Source of the DNA: Ruminiclostridium sp.
GTDB taxonomy: Bacteria > Bacillota_A > Clostridia > Oscillospirales > Oscillospiraceae
Assembly (NCBI GenBank): GCA_017521345.1
Contig: JAFXCU010000071.1
Coordinates: 1 to 8,281 of the forward strand
Reading direction: 5' to 3'
DNA: 8,281 nucleotides
Shown: piece by piece, positions 1-5,633 of the stretch
How the letters are laid out: each line of letters begins with the position of its first letter
How positions within the stretch are numbered: position 1 is the stretch's first letter
Translations under genes and position numbers: made by a program
The notes under the pieces: model-generated
The model's database searches: none
The model's input: the letters and a program-made list of their open reading frames with translations, nothing else
What the model was told of the DNA's origin: nothing

Positions 1-334
1 CGAGTACCGGGAAAAGATCCGGACCCGTATGGAAGAGGTCCTGGCCAACACCCAGATCGACGAGGCCCGCATCCTCACCGAGGCTGCCATCTTTGCCGAT
101 AAGGTGGCCGTGGACGAGGAGACCGTCCGTCTCCACAGCCATCTGTCCCAGCTGGAGGACATGCTCTGCCAGGGCGGCCCCATCGGCCGCAAGCTGGACT
201 TCCTGATCCAGGAGTTCAACCGGGAGGCCAACACCATCGGCTCCAAGTGCAGCGATGTGGAGATGTCCCGCATCGTAGTGGACATCAAGGGCGAGATCGA
301 GAAGATCCGCGAGCAGGTCCAGAACATCGAGTAA
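1..334 (+). CDS. yicC: YicC/YloC family endoribonuclease, C-terminal part (5' end outside window)
   Basis: Partial gene. The reading frame enters at base 2 and gives 110 residues before a TAA stop at 332-334. The segment matches the C-terminal DUF1732 part of the YicC/YloC family: a charged helical stretch, then the conserved block GRKLDFLIQEFNREANTIGS (residues of about 62-81 of the fragment), and a final helix ending in IEKIREQVQNIE. In the family, E. coli YicC and B. subtilis YloC are described as RNases, with a role in RNA turnover. Nothing in this fragment tests catalysis. In Bacillus the gene sits directly upstream of remA and gmk, and it does here too, with only 12 bases before remA. 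An ATG at 29 lies inside the gene and is not the true start, because the open frame continues upstream to the window edge. Confidence 0.9.
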   Translation, partial: EYREKIRTRMEEVLANTQIDEARILTEAAIFADKVAVDEETVRLHSHLSQLEDMLCQGGPIGRKLDFLIQEFNREANTIGSKCSDVEMSRIVVDIKGEIEKIREQVQNIE

Positions 335-340
335 GGGGGC
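333..340 (+). promoter_or_regulatory. Ribosome binding site for remA (supports GTG start)
   Basis: The purine-rich run AAGGGGG starts inside the yicC stop codon and lies about 7 bases before the GTG at 347. It decides the start of remA: the next in-frame ATG, at residue 11, would remove the conserved N-terminal [10 protein letters not shown] of the family. Confidence 0.65.
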
Positions 341-346
341 CGTCTC

Positions 347-610
347 GTGAAGCTCATCAACATCGGCTTTGGCAACATGGTCTCCGCCAACCGGCTCATC
401 GCCGTGGTGAGCCCGGAGTCCGCCCCCATCAAGCGTATGGTCCAGGAGGCCAGAGAGCGGGGGAACCTGGTGGATGCCAGCTATGGCCGCCGGACCCGTG
501 CGGTCCTTATCACCGACAGCGATCACATCATCCTCTCCGCGCTGCAGCCCGAGACATTGGCCGGGCGTTGGAACGGACGCGAAGAGGTCCAAGGGGAGGA
601 AGAAGAATGA
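347..610 (+). CDS. remA: RemA family DNA-binding regulator (DUF370)
   Basis: An 87-residue protein starting at GTG, close to the length of B. subtilis RemA. The whole family core is visible: [10 protein letters not shown] at the N terminus, [17 protein letters not shown] around residues 15-31, and [11 protein letters not shown] around 43-53. Arg16, Arg48 and Arg49 correspond to arginines needed for DNA binding in B. subtilis RemA. That protein forms ring-shaped oligomers that wrap DNA and activates biofilm matrix and osmoprotection genes. Whether it does the same here is inference, since its targets in gut Clostridia are not visible from this window. The C terminus is a short acidic tail (EEEE) whose codons also supply the Shine-Dalgarno sequence of gmk. 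The stop overlaps the gmk start as ATGA, so translation of the two genes is probably coupled. Confidence 0.93.
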   Translation: MKLINIGFGNMVSANRLIAVVSPESAPIKRMVQEARERGNLVDASYGRRTRAVLITDSDHIILSALQPETLAGRWNGREEVQGEEEE

Positions 611-1212
611 ACAAAGGAAGTCTCATCGTGCTCTCCGGCTTTTCCGGCGCAGGCAAGAGCACGGTCATCAACCAGGTCCTGGCCCAGCGGCCCGAGATCT
701 ATTTTTCCATTTCCTTTACCACCCGGGAGCCCCGGGCCGGAGAGGTCAACGGGGTAAACTATCACTTCGTCACCAAGGAGGAGTTTGAGGCCCGCATCGC
801 CAAGGGGGAATTCCTGGAGTACGCCCAGTACAACGGCAACTATTACGGCACCTCCATGGCCATCCTTCGGGAGAAGATGGACCAGGGCATCGACGTGATC
901 CTGGATATCGAGGTCCAGGGTGCGGCACTGGTCCGGGAGAAGATGCCCGAGTCCATTTCCGCCTTCATCGTGCCCCCTTCCTTCCAGCACCTGGCAGACC
1001 GCCTGCGGGGCCGGGGCACGGATTCCGAAGAGACCATCCAGAACCGCCTGAACATTGCCCGAGTGGAGGCCAAGGAGGTCCCCAAGTACGACTATGTCAT
1101 CCTGAACGACGCAGTGGAGAACGCTGTGGCCCAGGTTTTTGCCATCCTGGACGCCGCACGCTGCCGCACCCAGGGACGGATGGATTTATTAGAAGATTTT
1201 AAAGGAGAGTAA
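607..1212 (+). CDS. gmk: Guanylate kinase
   Basis: A 201-residue cytosolic enzyme that converts GMP and ATP to GDP and ADP, feeding GTP, dGTP and (p)ppGpp pools. The P-loop GFSGAGKST is at residues 11-19. The GMP-binding region runs from [13 protein letters not shown] (34-46) to [12 protein letters not shown] (71-82), with the expected Arg40, Arg43, Glu71, Tyr80 and Thr82. The lid segment [16 protein letters not shown] is at about 132-147. The start is the ATG at 607, overlapping the remA stop and preceded by AAGGGGAGGA at 591-600. The same frame stays open back to 247, but that part overlaps remA and has no family similarity. The second P-loop residue is Phe where many family members have Pro. 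The gene follows remA and precedes rpoZ as in Bacillus, where the locus links nucleotide supply to transcription. Confidence 0.97.
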   Translation: MNKGSLIVLSGFSGAGKSTVINQVLAQRPEIYFSISFTTREPRAGEVNGVNYHFVTKEEFEARIAKGEFLEYAQYNGNYYGTSMAILREKMDQGIDVILDIEVQGAALVREKMPESISAFIVPPSFQHLADRLRGRGTDSEETIQNRLNIARVEAKEVPKYDYVILNDAVENAVAQVFAILDAARCRTQGRMDLLEDFKGE

Positions 1213-1218
1213 TGCCTT

Positions 1219-1491
1219 ATGATGCTGTATCCCGCAATGAATGAACTGTTAGCCCAGGTCCCCAGCCGCTATAAGCTGGTGAACGTGGTGGCCGCCCGTG
1301 CCCGTCAGATCGCCATCGAGGCCGATGAGCAGGGCGTCATGCTGGAGGACAAGCCTGTCAGCATCGCTGTCCGTGAGATCGCTGAGGGCAAGGTCCCCCA
1401 GGAGCCTGTGGCTGAGGAAGTCGTCGTCCTGGAAGAGGAAGTGTTTGCAGAAGAGATCGAAGAGGAAGTTTTCGAGGAAGAGGCTGAATAA
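1219..1491 (+). CDS. rpoZ: DNA-directed RNA polymerase omega subunit
   Basis: A 90-residue protein. Residues 14-34 (PSRYKLVNVVAARARQIAIE) and 45-59 (KPVSIAVREIAEGKV) are the omega signature. This subunit wraps the C-terminal end of beta-prime and helps RNA polymerase assembly. Residues 61-90 form an extremely acidic tail with 15 glutamates in 30 positions, built from a repeated 9-residue unit beginning EEEVF. The start is the first of two adjacent ATGs. AAAGGAG at 1200-1206 lies in the end of gmk, 12 bases before it, so the second ATG at 1222 cannot be excluded. The four arginines use only CGC or CGT, as expected for a well expressed gene. In B. subtilis coaBC follows this gene; here priA follows after 33 bases. 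Confidence 0.93.
   Translation: MMLYPAMNELLAQVPSRYKLVNVVAARARQIAIEADEQGVMLEDKPVSIAVREIAEGKVPQEPVAEEVVVLEEEVFAEEIEEEVFEEEAE
1432..1485 (+). repeat. Imperfect 27-bp tandem duplication inside rpoZ
   Basis: Two adjacent 27-base units, 1432-1458 and 1459-1485, match at 20 of 27 positions and both begin gaagaggaagt. They encode EEEVFAEEI and EEEVFEEEA, the acidic tail of omega. The length is a multiple of three, so the frame is kept. Some of the similarity may come from selection for runs of glutamate codons and not from duplication. Confidence 0.6.
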
Positions 1492-1524
1492 GGCCCAGGA
1501 AGGGAAGGAGGAGAGGGCAGAACC

Positions 1525-3990
1525 ATGTTGACCGCGAAAATCGCCCTTTCCGCCGCCACCTTTGCCATTGACCGGCCCTACTCTTACCTTGTCCCCAAAG
1601 GGCTGGAGGGAAAGCTCCGGCCGGGGATGCGGGTGCTGGTCCCCTTCGGCACGGGCAACCGCCCCAGCGAGGGGCTGGTCCTCTCCCTGGAGGAGGGGGA
1701 GCCCACGGGTAAGCTCAAGCAGGTGCGTACCCTCCTGGACGAGGCCCCGGTCCTGGATGCCAAGGCCCTGCGGCTGGCCCTGTGGATGCGGGAGCGATTC
1801 TTCTGCACCGTCTATGCCGCCGCCATGACCATGCTGCCCACCGGCCTGTGGTACGACCTGAAGGAGGGCTATGCCCTGGCCCCCGGTCTGGACCGGGAGG
1901 AGGCCTATGCCCGCACCGAGCACAGCCCCAAGGGGCGGCAGATCCTGGAGATCCTCTACGCCAACGGCGGGAGGGTGGACCTGGACCAGCTGAAGGCCAT
2001 CCCCGACCTGAAGGACCCCCGGGGGACTCTGCGGGAGATGGAGAAGGCCGGCCTCACCCAGAAACAGACCCAGGCCAAGCGGAAGGTGGGGGACAAGACC
2101 GAAAAGGTGGCCCGCCTTGCCATGCAGCCCGAGGATGCTCTGGCTCTGACGGAGCCCAAGAAAAAGACCGCCCCCATGCGCCATGCTGTCACGGAACTGC
2201 TGTGCAACCTGGGCAGCGCCAGCGTCAAGGAGCTGTGCTACTTTACGGGGGCTTCTCTGCAGACCGTGAAGGGCCTGGCCAAGAGCGGCGTCCTCACCCT
2301 GGAGGAGCAGGAGGTCTTCCGGCGGGAACTGCCCCAGACCGATGAAGTCGTCCCTCTGCACACCCTGAACGCCCAGCAGCAGGAAGCCTATGCAGGTCTG
2401 TCCGATCTGCTGGACACGGGAACGCCCCAGGCGGCCCTCCTTTACGGGGTCACCGGCAGCGGCAAGACCCAGGTCTACCTCCACCTCATTCAGAAGGTCC
2501 TGGACCAGGGCAGAGGGGCCATCGTCATGGTACCCGAGATCGCCCTGACCCCCAGCCTGCTGCAGATCTTTATTTCCCACTTTGGCCAGAAGGTGGCTGT
2601 GCTCCACAGCTGTCTGTCCACTGGCCAGCGTTATGATGAATGGAAGCGTGTCCGGGAGGGCCTGGCCCCTGTGGTCATTGGCACCCGGTCCGCCGTCTTT
2701 GCCCCCCTGCCCGACTCGGGCCTTATCATCCTGGACGAGGAGCAGGAGGGGAGCTACCAGTCCGAGAGCATGGTCCGCTACCATGCCCGGGAGGTGGCGA
2801 AATACCGCTGTACCCAGCACAAGGGACTCCTCCTGCTGGGTTCGGCAACCCCCGGTGTGGACAGTCGGTATGCCGCCGAGATCGGCCAGTACCACCTGTT
2901 CACCCTGGAACACCGCTACAACGACCAGGCCATGCCTCCGGTCCACATTGTGGACATGAAGCCCGAGCTTCGCAAGGGGAACGACTCCGGCCTCTCTGGG
3001 TTCCTCCTGGAGGAACTGGAGGAGAACTTCCGGCGGGGAGAGCAGAGCATCCTCTTTCTCAACCGCCGGGGCAACAGCCGGATGGTGGCCTGCGGAGACT
3101 GTGGTCAGGTTCCTGCCTGTCCCCGGTGCTCCGTCCATCTTACCTACCACAGCGCCAATGGGCGGCTCATGTGCCACTACTGCGGCCATTCCGAGCCCCT
3201 GCCCGACCTGTGCCCCCAGTGCTATGGGCGGCTGCGGATGATCGGCATGGGAACCCAGAAGCTCCAGGAGGAACTCCAGGCCCGGTATCCGGACATGGAG
3301 ATCATGCGGATGGATGCGGACACCATTTCCGCCACCCAGTCCCATGAGGTCCTGCTGGACCGATTCCGGAAGAAGAACATCCCCGTCCTGCTGGGCACCC
3401 AGATGGTGGCCAAGGGACTGGACTTTCCCAACGTGACCCTGGTGGGGGTGGTGGACGCTGACCTGTCCCTCTATGCGGACAACTACCGGGCCGCTGAGCG
3501 GACCTTTTCCCTGCTCACCCAGGTGGTGGGAAGGGCAGGCCGTGGAGACAAGCCCGGCCGGGCCGTTCTCCAGACCTGGACCCCCGACAATGACGTGATC
3601 ACCCTGGCTGCCCACCAGGATTATGACGCCTTCTACGAAGGGGAGAGGGAGATGCGCAGACTTCTCCTGTTCCCGCCCTTCGTGGACCTGTTCCGGCTCA
3701 CCGTCACGGGGCCGGAAGAAAACCAGGTCCTTCGCCTGTGCGCCGTCCTCCGCCGGAGTCTGGAGCCCTGGGTGAAGGCCAAACAGGACCAGGGCCAGAC
3801 CATCCAGGTCCTGGGACCCGCCCCGGCAGGGGTTTTGAAAGTGAACAACCGTTACCGGTACTGCATCCTGCTCAAGGGCCGGAACGACAAGGATACCCGG
3901 GCCATTCTGGCCCAGCTGGTCAGGACGGCCCAGCAGGATAAGGTCAACCGAGGCCTGTCCGTTCTGATCGACGTAAACCCGATAGACTAA
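1525..3990 (+). CDS. priA: Primosomal protein N', replication restart helicase PriA
   Basis: An 821-residue superfamily 2 3'-to-5' DNA helicase that recognises stalled or collapsed forks and reloads the replicative helicase. The N-terminal 3'-DNA-binding domain covers about residues 1-105 (ALSAATFAIDRPYSYLVP at the start) and is followed by a winged-helix region. The Walker A motif GVTGSGKT is at 308-315, with Lys314. The Walker B box is DEEQ at 404-407, where the best known PriA proteins have DEEH. The zinc-binding insertion has four CxxC pairs: Cys523/526, 532/535, 550/553 and 563/566. Motif V (GTQMVAKGLDFP) starts at 624 and motif VI (QVVGRAGR) is at 666-673. The start ATG at 1525 has AAGGAGG and GAGAGGG upstream at 1505-1517. 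Length is slightly above the usual range of about 730-810. Arginine codons are mostly CGG, unlike rpoZ and def. It is the last gene before the 192-base gap. Confidence 0.97.
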   Translation: MLTAKIALSAATFAIDRPYSYLVPKGLEGKLRPGMRVLVPFGTGNRPSEGLVLSLEEGEPTGKLKQVRTLLDEAPVLDAKALRLALWMRERFFCTVYAAAMTMLPTGLWYDLKEGYALAPGLDREEAYARTEHSPKGRQILEILYANGGRVDLDQLKAIPDLKDPRGTLREMEKAGLTQKQTQAKRKVGDKTEKVARLAMQPEDALALTEPKKKTAPMRHAVTELLCNLGSASVKELCYFTGASLQTVKGLAKSGVLTLEEQEVFRRELPQTDEVVPLHTLNAQQQEAYAGLSDLLDTGTPQAALLYGVTGSGKTQVYLHLIQKVLDQGRGAIVMVPEIALTPSLLQIFISHFGQKVAVLHSCLSTGQRYDEWKRVREGLAPVVIGTRSAVFAPLPDSGLIILDEEQEGSYQSESMVRYHAREVAKYRCTQHKGLLLLGSATPGVDSRYAAEIGQYHLFTLEHRYNDQAMPPVHIVDMKPELRKGNDSGLSGFLLEELEENFRRGEQSILFLNRRGNSRMVACGDCGQVPACPRCSVHLTYHSANGRLMCHYCGHSEPLPDLCPQCYGRLRMIGMGTQKLQEELQARYPDMEIMRMDADTISATQSHEVLLDRFRKKNIPVLLGTQMVAKGLDFPNVTLVGVVDADLSLYADNYRAAERTFSLLTQVVGRAGRGDKPGRAVLQTWTPDNDVITLAAHQDYDAFYEGEREMRRLLLFPPFVDLFRLTVTGPEENQVLRLCAVLRRSLEPWVKAKQDQGQTIQVLGPAPAGVLKVNNRYRYCILLKGRNDKDTRAILAQLVRTAQQDKVNRGLSVLIDVNPID

Positions 3991-4028
3991 TTACCCACCC
4001 CTACAGCGCACGACTGGACGATCACACT

Positions 4029-4100
4029 ATGTAGGGAACGGTCTTGACCGTTCCGGCGTGGTGCGTAAACGGGCGGACTGGTCAAGACCAGTCCCTACAT
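4029..4100. repeat. REP-doublet-like (BIME/REPIN-like) inverted-repeat element
   Basis: The element is 72 bp. The outer ends ATGTAGGGA (4029-4037) and TCCCTACAT (4092-4100) are perfect inverted repeats. Inside are two perfect 20-bp palindromes, GGAACGGTCTTGACCGTTCC (4035-4054) and GGACTGGTCAAGACCAGTCC (4075-4094), separated by 20 bp. Each palindrome is directly preceded on its own strand by GTAG (4031-4034, and CTAC at 4095-4098). Two head-to-head hairpins, each with a 5' GTAG, is the plan of REP pairs (BIMEs/REPINs), which in other bacteria are moved by Y1 transposases of the RAYT group. Full-length arms (4029-4054 against 4075-4100) match at 22 of 26 positions, so one long hairpin or two short ones can form. 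No transposase is encoded here, and copy number in the genome cannot be seen. It could also be a MITE of another family. Confidence 0.7.
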
Positions 4101-4116
4101 GGCGTGCTGACAGTAC

Positions 4117-4140
4117 CTGCCTCCTTGATAGAGGAGGCGG
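4117..4140 (+). other. G+C-rich stem-loop between the repeat element and def
   Basis: GCCTCCT (4119-4125) and AGGAGGC (4132-4138) form a perfect 7-bp stem around the loop TGATAG. A further U-G and C-G pair extends the stem to 9 bp. The sequence after it is AGGATTTAAC, which lacks a U-tract, so this is at best a weak or factor-dependent terminator. The left arm contains CCTCCTT, like the 3' end of 16S rRNA, and the right arm contains AGGAGG, but no start codon stands at the proper distance after it. Confidence 0.5.
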
Positions 4141-4153
4141 AGGATTTAACAAA

Positions 4154-4173
4154 TATATTCAAGAAAAGGAAGG
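4154..4173 (+). promoter_or_regulatory. AT-rich leader of def: possible -10 box and ribosome binding site
   Basis: TATATT at 4154-4159 differs from the -10 consensus at one position. No good -35 box lies 16-18 bases upstream; TTGATA at 4125-4130 is similar to TTGACA but is 23 bases away. AAGGAAGG at 4166-4173 lies 9 bases before the def ATG and is a good Shine-Dalgarno sequence. The ribosome site is well supported and the promoter is only a suggestion. Confidence 0.35.
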
Positions 4174-4182
4174 AATTTTATC

Positions 4183-4686
4183 ATGGTTAAGACTATTCTG
4201 CAGAAGGGCGACCCCGCTCTGACCAAGGTTTGCCGCCCCATCGAAAAGTTTGACGAAAAGCTCCACAACCTGCTGGACGACATGAAGGACACCCTCATCA
4301 AGTCCGGCGGCCTGGGTCTGGCTGCACCCCAGATCGGCATCCTGCGCCGTGTGGTCCTGGTGATGGACGACGATGAGCAGTATCTGGAGCTGGTGAACCC
4401 CGAGATCGTCAGCACCGAGGGCGAGCAGGAGGGCCTGGAGGGCTGCCTGTCCCTGGCCGGTATGTACGGTCTGGTGACCCGCCCCATGAAGGTGAAGCTG
4501 AAGGCCCAGGACCGCTACGGCAACCCCGTGGAGTACGAGCGCGAGGGCATCACCGCCCGCTGCTTCTGCCATGAGACCGACCACCTGGACGGCCACATGT
4601 ACAATGAGCTGTGCGATGTTCTCATGACCGAGGCCGACATCGAGGCCATGCTCAGCCGCGGCGAGCTGGAGGTCGACGAAGACTGA
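4183..4686 (+). CDS. def: Peptide deformylase
   Basis: A 167-residue metalloenzyme that removes the formyl group from the N-terminal methionine of new proteins as they leave the ribosome. All three family motifs are present: GGLGLAAPQIG at 42-52, EGCLS at 86-90, and HETDHLDG at 130-137. Cys88, His130 and His134 are the metal ligands and Glu131 is the catalytic acid/base. The short C terminus after motif III and the EGCLS form are usual for the shorter, type 1-like deformylases common in Clostridia. All eight arginine codons are CGC or CGT, in contrast to the CGG-rich priA. It is the first gene after the intergenic gap and may start a transcription unit. Its stop overlaps the fmt start as TGATG, so the pair is probably translationally coupled. 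Confidence 0.97.
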   Translation: MVKTILQKGDPALTKVCRPIEKFDEKLHNLLDDMKDTLIKSGGLGLAAPQIGILRRVVLVMDDDEQYLELVNPEIVSTEGEQEGLEGCLSLAGMYGLVTRPMKVKLKAQDRYGNPVEYEREGITARCFCHETDHLDGHMYNELCDVLMTEADIEAMLSRGELEVDED

Positions 4687-5606
4687 TGAAGATCCTGTTC
4701 ATGGGCACCCCTGATTTTGCGGTGCCCTCCCTGCAGGCCCTCATTGAGGCCGGCCACGAGATCGTGGGCGTCTTCACCCAGCCTGACAAGCCCAAGAACC
4801 GGGGCATGAAGCTCCAGCCCACCCCCGTGAAGGTGGTGGCTCTGGAGCATGACATCCCCGTCTTCCAGCCCACCAAGCTCCGGGACGGCACCGCTCTGGA
4901 GACCATCCAGGGCCTGGCCCCCGAGCTGATCGTGGTGGCGGCCTACGGCCGGATCCTCCCCCAGGAGATCCTGGACTACCCCAAGCTGGGCTGCATCAAC
5001 GTCCACTCCTCTCTGCTGCCCAAGTACCGGGGTTCCGCCCCCATCCACTGGGCCATCCTGAACGGTGATGCAGAGAGCGGCGTCACCATCATGCACATGG
5101 CTCTGGCTCTGGACGCCGGCGACATCATCTCCCAGGCGGTCACCCCCATCGACCCCGACGAGACCGTGGAGAGTCTCCACGACCGTCTGGCCGACATGGG
5201 CGCCAAGCTCCTGGTGGACACTGTGGTGGCCATTGGCGACGGCACCGCCACCCACACCCCCCAGCAGGAGGACCTGGTCACCCATGCCCCCATGCTCAGC
5301 CGTGCCCTGTCTCCCATGGACTTCACCCGTCCTGCCCGGGAGCTGCACAACCAGGTCCGTGGTCTCATCCCCTGGCCTGCTGCCGTCACTGAGCTGAACG
5401 GTACCCGCTGCAAGATCTTCTCCACCTCTGTGCTGGAGGAGACCACCGGTAAGGCACCCGGCGCCGTCATCGCCGCTGACAAGAAGGGTCTGAAGATGGC
5501 CTGCGGCGGCGGCACTGTCCTGCAGATCAACGAGCTCCAGGCCGACGGCGGCAAGCGCCTGAAGGCCGCCGACTACCTGCGGGGCCACCCCATTCCCGTT
5601 GAATAA
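4686..5606 (+). CDS. fmt: Methionyl-tRNA formyltransferase
   Basis: A 306-residue enzyme that transfers a formyl group from 10-formyl-tetrahydrofolate to initiator Met-tRNA. The N-terminal Rossmann-type domain starts MKILFMGTPDFAVPSL. The loop around residues 33-49 (PDKPKNRGMKLQPTPVK) corresponds to the segment that contacts the tRNA acceptor end. The hydrolase-fold signature is GCINVHSSLLPKYRGSAPIH at 102-121; Asn105, His107 and Asp143 fit the catalytic triad. The C-terminal domain from about 205 (LSPMDFTRPARELHNQVRGL) is the OB-fold part that binds tRNA. The ATG at 4686 shares its A with the def TGA. The frame is open further upstream to 4611, but that part overlaps def and has no family similarity. 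Def and Fmt act at opposite ends of the formyl-methionine cycle, so their pairing is functional. Confidence 0.97.
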   Translation: MKILFMGTPDFAVPSLQALIEAGHEIVGVFTQPDKPKNRGMKLQPTPVKVVALEHDIPVFQPTKLRDGTALETIQGLAPELIVVAAYGRILPQEILDYPKLGCINVHSSLLPKYRGSAPIHWAILNGDAESGVTIMHMALALDAGDIISQAVTPIDPDETVESLHDRLADMGAKLLVDTVVAIGDGTATHTPQQEDLVTHAPMLSRALSPMDFTRPARELHNQVRGLIPWPAAVTELNGTRCKIFSTSVLEETTGKAPGAVIAADKKGLKMACGGGTVLQINELQADGGKRLKAADYLRGHPIPVE

Positions 5607-5633
5607 GAAACTGTCCGAAAGGAGGGACGGATC

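Larger units (their letters stand above)
3991..4182. other. priA-def intergenic region
   Basis: The only sizeable non-coding gap in the window, 192 bases. In order it holds a stray CCCCTACA (3998-4005), the inverted-repeat element (4029-4100), a separate G+C-rich hairpin (4117-4140) and an AT-rich leader (4141-4182, 10 G/C of 42) with the def ribosome binding site. No small ORF with a convincing start was found. No hairpin here is followed by a T-run, so no classical intrinsic terminator for the priA transcript is visible. Confidence 0.85.

Noticed and set aside
247..606. Upstream extension of the gmk frame
   Set aside because: It overlaps yicC and all of remA and translates to Arg/Gly/Pro-rich sequence typical of an out-of-frame reading. 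The ATG at 607 gives the normal kinase N terminus and has a ribosome site.
1212..1244. ATG at 1212 as the start of a small gene or of rpoZ
   Set aside because: That frame stops after ten codons; the omega frame begins at 1219.
1249..3615. A 788-codon open frame on the minus strand opposite rpoZ and priA
   Set aside because: Translation is low-complexity (rich in Gly, Leu, Gln, His), it has no recognisable motif, and it lies opposite a fully recognised PriA. Long antisense frames are expected in G+C-rich genes with strong third-position bias.
4075..4100. Right-hand palindrome as an intrinsic terminator of priA
   Set aside because: The hairpin is strong but is followed by CTACATGGCG, with no T-run, and the symmetric context fits a repeat element better.
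4611..4685. Upstream extension of the fmt frame
   Set aside because: Overlaps def in another frame; the ATG at 4686 gives the standard MKILFMGTPDFA start.
4515..5588. A 357-codon open frame on the minus strand opposite def and fmt
   Set aside because: Same reason: composition-driven antisense frame rich in Gly, Val, His and Gln, opposite intact Fmt.
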